NCBI GenBank assembly: GCA_948567375.1
Contig: OX419756.1
Span: 48,498,333 to 48,562,332 of the forward strand
Direction: 5' to 3'
Origin: Lunularia cruciata
Lineage: Eukaryota; Streptophyta; Marchantiopsida; Lunulariales; Lunulariaceae
DNA length: 64,000 nt
Below the pieces are notes generated by a model. That model did no database searches, was not told the DNA's origin, and saw only the letters and a program-made list of their open reading frames with translations. The position numbers and the translations under genes are program-made. Below, piece by piece: positions 10,093 through 21,554 of the stretch. Within the stretch, counting starts at the first letter, position 1. Every line of letters begins with the position of its first letter.

Positions 10093-13000
10093 ATGTGCAG
10101 GGAGAGGGACGTTGAGAGACAGCTTGGAGACGCGGACCTCCTGACATCGGTCCAGCCTCCAACGGAGAAGGACGGTGGGGGAGGTACCAAACCCCCCAAG
10201 ATGTTGTCCGTGAAACTTGGGGGAAACCCAAACCTTCCCCCGGGGGATAAAGAACAAGAATCAAGGTCAGCTAAGGATTTAGAGAAGAGGGAAGATTTCG
10301 TCCGCCCAGTTCTTGGTCCTCGCAGGACCACTGCTCAATCGCCTAGATTACTTCCTTACTTCCCCAAATCTGCCGTCACCACTCCCCCCCAGCCCAAATC
10401 TCTTGCTCGGAACCCATCCCCTGTTTCCAGAGCCACTGCTCGCAATCCATCCCCCGGACCTGCTGTTAGGGGCCCTCCCCCGCCTCGCAATCCCTCTCCA
10501 GCTCCAGCCTCCAGAGCCACTGCTCGCAATCCCTCCCCCTCTCATGTTCCAGCTTCCAGAGCCACTGCCAGAAACCCATCCCCCACTCCCTCTGGTCCAG
10601 CCTCGAGGGCCACTGCTAGAAACCCATCTCCAGTTCCCGCTTCCAGAGCCACTGCTCGCAATCCATCCCCCACTCCTTCTGGTCCCGCTTCCAGAGCCAC
10701 TGCCAGAAATCCATCTCCCACTCCAAATGTGGCCCGAGCCGCTGCTCGTAATCCATCTCCTGCTTCCAAGGGAACTGCCCGGAGTTCGTCTCCAGCCCCT
10801 GCCAAGCTTTCATCTTCGTCCACCACGGGAGCTGGTCCGCAAGCAGCAATGAGAGCCGCTACCAGCCTGTCGAGAACTAACAGCAACAGCAGCAGCACCT
10901 TGGCACCCGGTCGCAGGGCTGTTTCTCCATCGGTGGGGAGGAGGGAAATGCGATCAGCTCCTGGTGTTAATAGAACTAGTACTATTAATACTACTATAGA
11001 TGGTGTGAAGAGATCACCGGGCTTCAACTCGTTGTCAAATGTGCTGTTTCCATCGTCCAAACCTTCTTCACAGATGGCATCCCAAGCATCACTGATGTCG
11101 ACCTCCTGTTCCTCGGATGGCTCCTCTTCATGCAAAGAGGAATGCCCTCTGGAGAGTCCGATCTCCACGAAGAGACTCTCAGCGCTCGAAGATCTTCAAG
11201 CGCTCAGAAAACATCTGTCTTCGACGAGCTCATCGGATGGGTACTCGAGTACGTCCGCCAGCAAGGAAGAGCTGCCTCATGAATGCAACAGTCCTGTGGT
11301 TTCTGGTGGCAAGCTCGCTGTCTTGGACTTTACAGCGCTCAGGAAGCACCGAGAGTCTTGCTCTTCTTCGGATGGATCGTCGTCTAAGGGTGACGAAGGG
11401 CTTCCAGAGGCTGAGAGTCCAACAATCTCAGGGAAGAAACTGAGCGCTTTGGATGTGCAAATGCTGAAAAAGCATCGCCTTCTCAACAGTCTCGGCAAAA
11501 GAGCAGGCCCTCCGAAGGCCGGCCGGGTCGCATGCGAAGGAATGCTACCAACTTCCCCTGTTCACGTCACTGACACCAAGAAGAGATGCCACTGGATCAC
11601 TCCTCAGAGTGGTAACGATCTTGAACTTCTGTATTGCCTCATTACTACATTGCCTTTTCGTTGTGAGTCCTGTTCTGAGTATCTCCACAGGTTTAAAGGA
11701 CGGTTGCTTGATTGTGATGGTGAACACTTCTCTTCAGTCACTTACTGTAAACAGGACAACAAATCAAACGGATGTTGTTAAGTACGAGACTATGATGGAG
11801 AAGACACACAGTCAGAATGTTGTCTACACTGGTGTCTGCATCATCTTCCTTCGTTCGTGCTTTGGATGGTGCCTCGACTTCGTTCGTACTGGGTTTGTTC
11901 CATTTGATCTTGAAAATTGATAATAACCGCCATCGTTCTGGGCTCAACTCCCATCTTTCAAGATGGGATAGATGGGAAATTTCTTGACGCCTTCAACGAG
12001 GAGGACCAGGAGCTTTCTCTCGTCTAGGCTATGGCTGGGCCGAGTAGCAGCATAGTATGTGTCTAGACACGCTTACAGTGGAACCCACATTCTTGAGCTC
12101 CTCCTAGATGTCCTCATCCAGTAGTAAGGCGTTAATTGTCAGCTGCAATTGTGGACAATGGGATCAGTAATTGGGTCGAGGATGGCTTTTCTTTCCGCAG
12201 CAAATAAAGCACTTTAAGATTCATTCCTTCAGGTTTTAGAGCCAATGGACTTTATCGTGCGTTTAACAAGTTCTTGGTAGAGTAGCACGCGAGCAGTTCA
12301 GTTCAGTTTGCAGTCGCTCTGTTGCATCCTGCCGTGAGTAATCTCGTGTGTAGGCTTCTTACCGGTGTGGGCTCGTGGTAATTGCAGAACCGACTATCAT
12401 CGCGTACCATGACGAGGAGTGGGGCGTTCCGGTCCACAACGACAAGTAACATATCTGCACCGTCTCCCCAATCAGTCCCCTATACTAAGCAGCTCCCGAC
12501 TCATATGATTGAGATGAATAGCTTGTTATAGTGGCTCGGAAGCTGTCATGAGCAGAGTCGAGGTTTACTTGAGGCTTACTGTGATTGCCGAGGTTCTTGT
12601 TTAATTTTGACGCCGGAAATTACAGGTGGCACTGATGCGGAGTATTGAATGCTTGTTTTTTAGGATGCTTTTCGAGCTTATGGTGTTGGAAGGTGCGCAG
12701 TCGGAGCTCAGCCGACCCCAGATTCTGGGTTTGAGGGATTATTTCAGGTTTCATTTCTTGTTCCCTCTTGTATTTCAGCTGTCTTTCACATGGTCCAGCA
12801 ATGCTCATGCTAAACACTGTTCAAAGAAGCGTGTCAAGGGTCACTGGCCCTTAGTTGTACTGGTTGTAGGCATTGTAAATTTGAGTCTGGAAACTGAACA
12901 GCAGATAGGATTCTTCTCGGATGATTTTGAGCTTTTCAAACGAAATCCTCACCAGAGGAATCGCTGAGGTCTGTCTGTACTGAGCACCTGTTTTCCTTTT

Positions 13001-13564
13001 CCCCCACCTCACAGAGAGGTGTTTGCAGGTTTCGACCCAGAAGCTGTTGCACAGTTTGATGAGAAGAAGGTAGCTGCATTGGCCTCCGATGATGTCATCA
13101 GGCAGACAGAGGCCAAGGTTCGAGGAGTCATCGAGAATGCCAAACAAGTCGTTAAGGTGGGAAGTTTGTTCATCCTGGCAATTGTCCAATTCAGTGCATT
13201 CTTGCTGGGAAACTTGTGCTTGAATGGAGCTACTAAATTCCGACTAACTAAGGCTGTGGGTTTGTAACAGATTGCTCAGGAATTCGGATCGTTCAATAAG
13301 TACCTGTGGATGTTCGTGGGCTTCAAACCAATAGTTAATTTACCACGTCTATTCACACAAGTCCCTGTTAAGAGCTCCAAGTCAGAGGCTCTTAGCAGGG
13401 ACCTAATGAGAAGAGGATTCCGCTATGTGGGTCCAACTACTATTTACTCCTTTATGCAGGCTGCAGGTATGGTGAATGATCACTTGACAAGCTGCTACAG
13501 ACATAGTCAGTGCAATTCAATTTCACAAACAGTGGCGGAGAGCAGTGAGAAGAGGGTTTACTAG
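10093..13564 (+). CDS. DNA-3-methyladenine glycosylase I (TAG family) with long repetitive N-terminal extension
   Basis: Five exons join in phase: 10093-11611, 12388-12445, 12664-12747, 13015-13156 and 13271-13564, giving 698 residues. All introns are GT-AG. Residues 1 to about 490 are a low-complexity extension: repeats of SRATARNPSP with S/T-P spacers (about residues 113-235), Ser-rich blocks, and three related SALxxLxxLRKH units (about 355-470). The catalytic TAG domain fills the last 200 residues. The zinc ligands of the family are all present (Cys499 in KKRCHW, His514 in AYHDEEWG, His672 and Cys676 in VNDHLTSC), as are Tyr513 and Glu535 (LEGAQ) of the base pocket. The usual tryptophan of the ELSWP block is Arg543 (LSRPQ). 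The enzyme excises 3-methyladenine from alkylated DNA to start base excision repair. A nuclear or organellar location is not evident from the sequence. Confidence 0.9.
10426..10790 (+). repeat. Degenerate tandem repeat coding RATARNPSP units
   Basis: About eight imperfect units centred on a TCCAGAGCCACTGCTCGCAA core encode A/S-R-A/T-T-A-R-N-P-S-P with variable Pro/Ser spacers. The GC-rich composition keeps other frames open too (plus 10313-10852 and minus 10542-11168), but these lack any family similarity and are read as shadows. Confidence 0.75.
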
Positions 13565-16344
13565 AGGAAATCCACTTGTCTTAGATTGAGAGCATTTAGA
13601 GGTTTAACAGTGCGTTTCTTCCTTAGAAGTCGGAGACCACACCTGGGTCCTCTTTCCTCTCGTCGTTTTTGTGAGTGAGGCTTTCCTTGTCCAAACGATA
13701 TTTTGTACTCTAGACATGAAAGTTGTACTATAGTTCCAAAAAAAGCATTGTTACAGTCAATGAAAGATGATACCGGAAAGGAAAGTCACTTTGTAGTTAT
13801 AAATTCTGTTAATAAACTCCTGAAATGGTGACTTCTTCTCCAGATCTCCACTGAATCTATCAATTTCCCTTCCTCTCAATCCTTTCGTCTTTAGATGTCG
13901 ACGACAAAGTACCCTCTCTCTCTCTCTGTTGCATTGCATCCTCCATCCCCAGTTGCTTGATTTCATGAATGAATTGTAAGTTACTGAACATCTTATTTTC
14001 CCTCGTGTTGATTGAATCGCCAGTTCGTATGTATGCACTGTCAGTCTGAGAGCAGCAGGAGTAAGGACCGAGATCGTTCGTTCCAGTCAAAAGTGAGGCT
14101 TATCTGAAGCTGCCACTGTTGGTCAGTCTTTCCAAGTCAGAGGCTCTAGAACATGTATGGATTTGGTGGGCGTGTGTATGTGCGTATGTGGGGCCTTTGG
14201 TAGGTGGAATAGTGAAACTCCACTACCGCTGTATGCGATGCACATAGTGCCATCTTCATTATTGTCGATCCTTAGCTACATGTCCAATGTTACACCACCA
14301 AAAGGCTACAACCACACAAACCTAGACGATATAGCTGAACGGTACCAATACTTGAAGGAATCCTTCACGCCAACCTCTCACTTCTATTTCTCGACAGAAA
14401 CACTGGAGTCTCATAGGTTCTCAACGCACTTATAACCTGACGCACCCATCATCGCAGAAGATTTCTGTACTAAGCCAGCGAAGGGTTCTGAATTAAGCAA
14501 TGAGTAATATCCCTATGCACTGACCTTGTCCTCGGGTTCAGAACCCCAAGTCCGTAGTCCGTAGCGCGCCGTGGGTTCAGAGAATCTACGCTTTTCTGTT
14601 GCGACACGAGAGCTGAGCAGGCGGGAGAAAGGAACTCGTGGGGGTGGCGAAGAAAATCACTAAGCAACCTGAAAGGAATCCCTCGCCTCTGGACTCAAAG
14701 CTGAAATGAAATCAGGCACCAGAACCAAATCTGCAGGATGAGGGAGTCTCTGAAAGTTATATTCTATCTGGGACCAAGGGAGCAGAGCCGCTTTGAACAG
14801 AGTCTTTGATGCGCCGCAGGCCTTTCCAGTCGGTGAGATCTAGGACCTAACCGACAGTTTCTTCCCGCCACCCTTCGCACGTACTGCAGTTTATCATAAC
14901 ACTACGGATAAGCTCCAGTTCCCAACTTGAGAGCCTGAACTGTTCCTCCTTATATCCAACTCCCCCTGCCAAAAGCGTGCAGCCGTCAGTCCTCCATCAC
15001 CAGTAATGTTGTGGTTCTCCAACCCACGGCTGCCTACAGCCAGCTGGTGCTGCTCAGAAGTCTCCGCGTAGTCGGGAATTGCAGTTCCCCTGGAGATTTC
15101 GAGAACCTGTCATATCCGCGGGCTTCATCTAATCCACCGAATTCTTCTTAGTTTTAGGTGAAAATTTCACGAAGGCATAGTGGGTGCGTACCGATGAATT
15201 TCCCGCACAGTTAGGAAAACCTCGGAAACGAATCTCTCTTTGCGGAAAGTTCTTGCATACCGGCCGGCAGAGCTCAGCTTCTATCGGGACGAATTACACG
15301 ATGTGCCGGGACTCCCGATCAGTGGAGTCGGAAGTTTGGACCCTGAAAGTCGGCTTTGGTTATGGGGTGGCTTGTTGGCTTCCCCGAGGCTCTTCAACGC
15401 CACCATCACAGGGTTCTACGAACATAGACACCGGACTCACTGCTGGAAAAGAAGAATGGGATCATGGACTTCTATTAACTCGTTCCCGACGTCAAGGCCC
15501 ACTACTAAGCGAGCCTCTCCATTCGATTAGAGTCGTTTGGTCGTCGTGCCATGACCATGTGAGTACTACAAGCCACACAAATTACGCTTATGCCTTTAGT
15601 TGTCCCAATCTCTGCAAATATGACTTACCAGATTTGCACAGCTTTCTGCACTTCCAACATGATCTTCGTTTTGACCACAATCCAAGGAATGTGCGAATGG
15701 TCCAAGTGATTCAGTGAATGCAATGATCCATGCACACGAAGCGATATTCCTTTCCTTTCCGATCGAGTACATAGATTCTGAGGAAACAGGAAAAACATGA
15801 ATAGTAGTAGCTAAACTACTGCACATGCTCAACAATGCTGCTCAACAAACTCAACTCGAGTGGCTGGAGAGGAATTTGACTCTTTGATTCTATCCATGAT
15901 CAAAACTGTGAAGAGAATCTCCAGAGTCTTGTAGAAAAGAACTTGCGAATGTTTTCTATACGCAAGTTCAGAAGGCAGAAAGCAATGCCGACCTTTCTTC
16001 AATTTCAGTGCAGTAAAGGTGATCACTGCACCAAGGAGATGCAATTGATCACCTCAACTTTCTGGATGGTACATTATGCAGCACGCATAACAGTCCCTTA
16101 TGATTTTAGTATATGTGTAGGAAAGCTCGCTCGGCTGCTTAAAAGGAACCAGAGCAGCTGCATCATTGCTCTCTCTTTGCCCTTACGTGGAAGTTTAAGA
16201 TCTTTCACGTCATCAATGTGGAAAGGAGGAACAGCCTAAGCTTCGAAGACCGCAAAGGCTTTGCTAGATAGTAACTGCTAAAATTGACGAGAAAAGTATC
16301 ACAAAATAATGCAAACCGAGCTCCGATGATGCGGACAAGGAAAT
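13565..16344. other. Region downstream of the glycosylase, no further gene recognised
   Basis: The first few hundred bases are the probable 3' UTR. A short CT microsatellite lies near 13912-13928. Open frames at 15184-15717 (GTG start) and 15240-15530 overlap in different frames and show no domain. No RNA gene was seen. Confidence 0.4.
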
Positions 16345-16507
16345 CTGCAAGAATAACAACAGAGATGGCGACTGCAAGTTGACTAAATTGACAAAAAATC
16401 AAGGCCAAAAAAAAGCAAACCTGCAAGAATAACAACAGAAGAGATGGCGATTGCAAGTTGACTAAATTTACAAAAATCAAGGCCAAAAACGGGCCTATTG
16501 ACAAAGG
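16345..16507. repeat. Two-copy tandem repeat, period about 86 bp
   Basis: CTGCAAGAATAACAACAGA begins near-identical blocks at 16345 and 16431, each ending in ATCAAGGCCAAAAA. The two copies differ by a few substitutions and small indels. The minus-strand frame through the repeat is not recognisable as a protein. Confidence 0.7.
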
Positions 16508-16509
16508 TC

Positions 16510-19500
16510 TCGACCAAATTGCCGTCGAAAGGAAAGATAGTGCATTTATTATAGAACCATTTGTGGACGGACATGACAAAAGATAAGTCAGTCCGCGAAA
16601 CTTCCATAGATTTGGGAACAAGCTGTAATGATTTTTCTTGATTGGTTTCCATGATGGTGATTGTTGGAGAATGAAGGCATAGCCACAAGACAACGGAGAA
16701 TCATTACATGCGTTGAGATGAGAAGCTTCTTTCAATTCACAAGCAACCCACTTGGGAACTCTTCATCATCATCATCACTTTCATATTTCTAGATGTGGTC
16801 AAGAGCTCCAAAAGTGTCCTCGAGGTTCACAGAAATATCAACTTTAGCTTTTCCACACCAGCTTATATCCTTGATATCATCTTGCCTACCGAACACTATT
16901 GTATTTTTTTTTCTTTTTTTATTTGTTTGTTTACTTTATTATGTTATAGTTTTTTTAACTATGAAAAAAAAGTCATTATTGAATGAAAAAAAAAATTTCA
17001 AAATTTTTGAGCTGATTTGATAATAACAGCTGGTACTGTAACTATGAAAATCCGTGAGCCTTCTACCTCCACGCGGCATTGCTCCGTCAGGCTTTCGCCC
17101 ATTGCGGAAAATTCCTTTTCTGAGTTGACTGGGAACGATTGAAGGCATTATTATGCTGTTGTGTTTGGTTGACATTTTCTTCTTGGGTCCAGGATGCACA
17201 AATTAATTTTAAATGGTGTAGTTGGAATTCAAAAAGAGTGGATGTAATGCAAAATTAAAAAACCTTGTTAGTTAGTGCAAATTTATAGTTTTAGTTTACA
17301 ACATCTTGACGCTCTATCACAATTGGCTGGAAAAAGAAAAGATTAAATTCTATATGGGAGTCAAGATTAAATAAAGCCCTCAATTAAGTTCTTACTAATA
17401 TTCTCTATTTCCGTTTTCTCCACAATCTTTGAGTTTGTGAAATATTAGACGATGATGACTCAAGTGAATAACGAGGAACTTTTTATGAACAAAATATACA
17501 AATGCTAAATTTTGTGATAATCTAAAAGATGAGATTCTTCCTAATAAAAATAAAAAGATTTAAAGGAATTTCCAAACATGAGATTTCAGTCTCCTTCATA
17601 TTTTGTAGACTGAGGTTATGCTTTGCTATTTACTAGAGGAAAATAAAAGTTTCGAAATACATTTCCAAACTATAGAGATTGGAAGCATTAGCCTTTTTTT
17701 ATTTCAGTATCTTAAAAAAATCTCTTTACAAAATTCAACTCAAAAGAATTGTATTTTTTAATATATAAACTTCCTTGAATAATTTTCTAACCCATGGTTG
17801 TTGTGAGTAAAAAACTAGTAAGAATATAGAAATCCCTTAAAATTTTAATCCAAAATTTAGTAAATAATATATATAGTGATATTTTTATATATTTCCATAA
17901 ATTTAATTATTACTATATATTTCAAATTATAGAAATATCTTATAAATTTTATACTTGAATAATCTCAAGAACAATGCTTTTGAGCTAAAGACTTAGGAAC
18001 AAGAAGACATGACAAGTTTGTAAGTATATTTTATATTCATAGATGATCCAATTATCTTTAAATAATTAAGCCATATGTGACAATCCAATGTCAACATACT
18101 AATAGTATAAATGATAAAAATAGGTTGTTCCCTCAAGGAAATGATTAAAATGAAATGAAAGTGTCACAAGCCATACTTCGTTTATTATTTTCTATTTAAG
18201 GAAAGACCATAGAGGTTAGTGTGAGGCAAGAACTACTCCAAGAAGTGAAGCTTCTCCTTAGTGAGGCAAGAATCACTCCAAGAAGGATGTAGTGTCACCC
18301 GTTGTGGTGCACTATAGAAAAATAAAACTAAAATCAAATTCATGGTTGATTAATCCAAGGAGATCCCGTAACGTGATGGTTCACTTTGGCACAAAGATTG
18401 CAACTACTAAGTCATGTACTACCCTTCCTAGAAAGCACAACTCCAAAGGAGTCTTCTTGTTTGCCAAATGTCATGGCCTTTTAATTCAGTGGTATTGGTA
18501 TCCTTTCCTTTTAATTCAGTGGTATTGGTAGTGCTCTTAACTAAGTGGGTTCCTCTTTGCACTACTTTGCTTCTTTAGAACCCCCAAGAATCCAAAATCT
18601 TGATCAAGTGAAAATTTCCCCATTTGGTACTCAAACATTTGTGCTCCTATTGCAAAGTTCCTCACCTCTACTTGAGCATGGACATTTCAACAACCTTCAA
18701 GATAAAATGACAATAAGACTATGAAGATTGGATGTTGCTTGACAACCAAATTATTGGACTTCACTTTTACACAAAGTTGCCTAGAAACGTGAATTATGAA
18801 ATTATTGGGCTGGAGCCTTATATACAAATCCTACTTTTCCACAAAGGGTATTAATGAGTGAAGATTTCTTGAGAAGCTTTTATCTCTACCTTAGGATCCT
18901 AATCCTATCTTATCTTAATTTAACCACCTAATTAAGCTTCTAATAATGTCACAGAAGTTGCCAATTCTTCCCTAAGCTAATTTGAATTTATACTACATTA
19001 AAGTGGTACTTGACCAAAGTACTTCCTCCAAAAAACCATGTATTGGACCAAATGCATTCCTCATGAAGAAGAGGTGCAAGGCCAAAGTCCTTCTTATAAA
19101 CTAAACAGAAGGTGAAATGCATTCCTCTTGAACTACAATTGCTAAGAGATCTTCCCCAAGACCAATTGTGATGCTCTCATTTCTTCAAAATTTTCTTTTG
19201 TTGATCAAATCATGCTTAAGTGCTAAGGAAAGACCATGGAGATTTTTAATTACTAGGGGAATACCCCTAAAAGAAGACCTGTAGTTGTGTCACAAAAATT
19301 AAGGACGAGTAGCACTTAGAGGGATGTAGAATAATCTTGAGTGCTTGTAGGACAATCAACACTCAGAGTGCGCTATCATGAGCACTTGGAATGCTTATTG
19401 GTCGGGTGCTTACAGGTTTGAGTGTTGAGTACCCTTGACACTTGTACTTAAGTGCAACCATGATTTGAATGTGCCACCAAATTAGTGAGGAGTTGTTGGC

Positions 19501-19900
19501 AAGGACCTCTAAACTCAAGACAACCACTGGCACTTGGCGGGCAAGCTTGGTGCATGGGAAATGAGTGGAGGAAAATCATTTGCATATGGGAGAATTACAC
19601 TTGATCAAAGATGACATACAGATGCCTTCACATGTGTAGATGGCAAGTGCACACCTGCTTCCCAACCGCCAAAGGGCTGAAGAATGACTAGGGATTTGGA
19701 CTATAAAATGAGAATCTCAACTAGTAGTTGCATTTTTCATAGATTCCCTTGTCAACATGGCTGAGCACTTACTGCTTGCACTTTTCTTGAAACCATAAGA
19801 GATCATTTGGCATTATTTAGTGAGGTAGCACTCAGAGTGATAGAGAGTACTCAAAGTAGAACCAACTATAGTTTTCTCTTTCCTTTTATTATCAAGAAAC
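16510..19900. other. AT-rich intergenic region
   Basis: There is long A/T-rich sequence with homopolymer runs (16900-17000, 17690-17960), a small CAT microsatellite near 16757-16772, and no coding signal. A 27-bp direct repeat (CTTTTAATTCAGTGGTATTGG core) lies in tandem at about 18477-18531. A loose repeat of GTGAGGCAAGAA..ACTCCAAGAAG lies at 18217-18285. Confidence 0.45.
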
Positions 19901-20859
19901 ATGGTGTCTACACAAGAACATAAAAAGAGATTCCAAAGGCTATCCTTAGATCTCCTATAATGAAAAAAAATGGGCCATACACTATAAGACTACAATAATC
20001 CAAGGCAAACACTAGGGATTCTTGCTCTAGAGTTGGGAATTGACTGATTTCACCATGATCCATGAGATGAGGGAGAAGAAGAAGATACCAAGAGGAATAA
20101 GAGGTAAGCCATATAATTGGACCAAGGACTATTTAGAAAATGGTACTTGGCCCGGATGTTGGAGTTTCATGAGCAATGACCTTGGACTCCAAATTTGTAA
20201 ACAAGGGGTTGACAATCAAGATCAAGGGCACTTTCAATGATAAGAGATTGAAGAATAATGGGTGGAGGGTAGCCAATTACAAAGACCTTGCAAGAAGAGT
20301 CATAGTGGAGGCATTTATGAACCTTTTCAAACTCAAATGAACCACCTACTTGAAAATGGCCAAGTTGTATTTTTGATTGCATGTACTTAAGCAAGCCTAT
20401 AGGTTGGGCACAAATATTCAATCAAAAAGGCAAGATCCTGCACCAAGACTTTGAGGAAGACAAGGTGCTACTTACCTTACTCCATTTGCTCCTATTACAT
20501 GGGAACCAATCTCCTAACTAGAGAGAAAAGGAAGAGGTTCCCCACCCACTTTCATCCTGCAAGTTATTTTGATGACCATCCTGAAAGACCAATGTTGATC
20601 GCCAAGTACATAGTGGAAAATGCTAAATTTGCAAGAAAAGGCTTTTTTGGGCATGGAACAAAGAGCTGGTGGTGTTAAAGGCTTCCAAAAGGAAGAACAT
20701 CACCCTAAAGAAGCAATCTTCCTCAGCCAAGAAGCCAAGAGCCAACACTTAGGTAGTAGAGGTATCCTCTTAAGAAGGAAAAGCCAAAGTCATACATCTA
20801 GAAGATTACTAAATCACAAATCATGCTAATGAGGAGTATGTTGACATTGATCTTGGTAA

Positions 20860-21550
20860 AGAAGGTTGATTGAATTGTGATTTGTGATAGATGGAGGATC
20901 TACAATACTGAGTATTGCCTTCAGCTGAGTGGTGACTTCACTAAGTACACCCAAACCATCCTTATTGAGAGTGACTTGCCTTGGATCACCTCCTTTTCCA
21001 ACTTTGTATGAGGTAGTTACAACTCCTCAGCATGCTTTGCCTCAATCTTCTTTCTCTTTGCTTCCTGATGAGCAATGTGGGCTTCACCCCAATTCACCAA
21101 ATCTCATAAGCATTGTTTTTCTTGTCCTTTGTTGGCTAATTCCCATTGCAAGGCCCAATTTTTGTTTGCCATGACTTGCCTTAACTCCTCCATTGCTTGT
21201 TCATGCATATGAATCTATAGTCTTTGATGGCCTAAGTTGGTCTATGCAGCTTCCAACTCTTTCCTTCTTCTTTTTGAGCTCCTTCTTTTACTCCCTCAAT
21301 TCTTCCTTTTGGTGCTCTAAGTAGCCACCCTGTTGCTTGAAGCTCACTTGCAAGTCATTGAAGCTTTGTTGTTGGATTTCCACATCAACCCAAAGTACTT
21401 CCGCTTCCTCCTTACTTTGAGACAACCTCACCCTCAACTACAAGATTTTTTCTTTGAACACATCTTTGCCAGTTGAAGCTCGTCTCTTACCTTTGGATGC
21501 TTCTTCTACAACTCTAGCATCCTCTCTTGCAAATACACTAATTTTAACAC
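20860..21550 (-). pseudogene. Decayed ORF coding a coiled-coil protein, family unknown
   Basis: On the minus strand from about 21537 the translation reads FAREDARVVEEASKGKRRA, ASTGKDVFKEKI, SQSKEEAEVLWVDVEIQQQ and VSFKQQGGYLEHQKEELRE, then a Lys/Glu-rich helix. There is a stop after KEKIL and another after EELRE, with likely frameshifts further on. Heptad-like spacing and the K/E/Q content indicate a coiled coil. It could be the structural ORF of an old mobile element or a host pseudogene. Open stretches at 20040-20240 and 20451-20678 (+) nearby have no clear relation to it. Confidence 0.4.
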
Positions 21551-21554
21551 CCAT

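Noticed and set aside
10313-10852. Long plus-strand open frame overlapping the glycosylase exon 1 (and 10542-11168 on the minus strand)
   Set aside because: They arise from the GC-rich RATARNPSP repeat, have no family similarity and would conflict with the in-phase glycosylase model.
15184-15717. 177-codon plus-strand frame
   Set aside because: It starts with GTG, overlaps another frame of similar length and shows no family resemblance.
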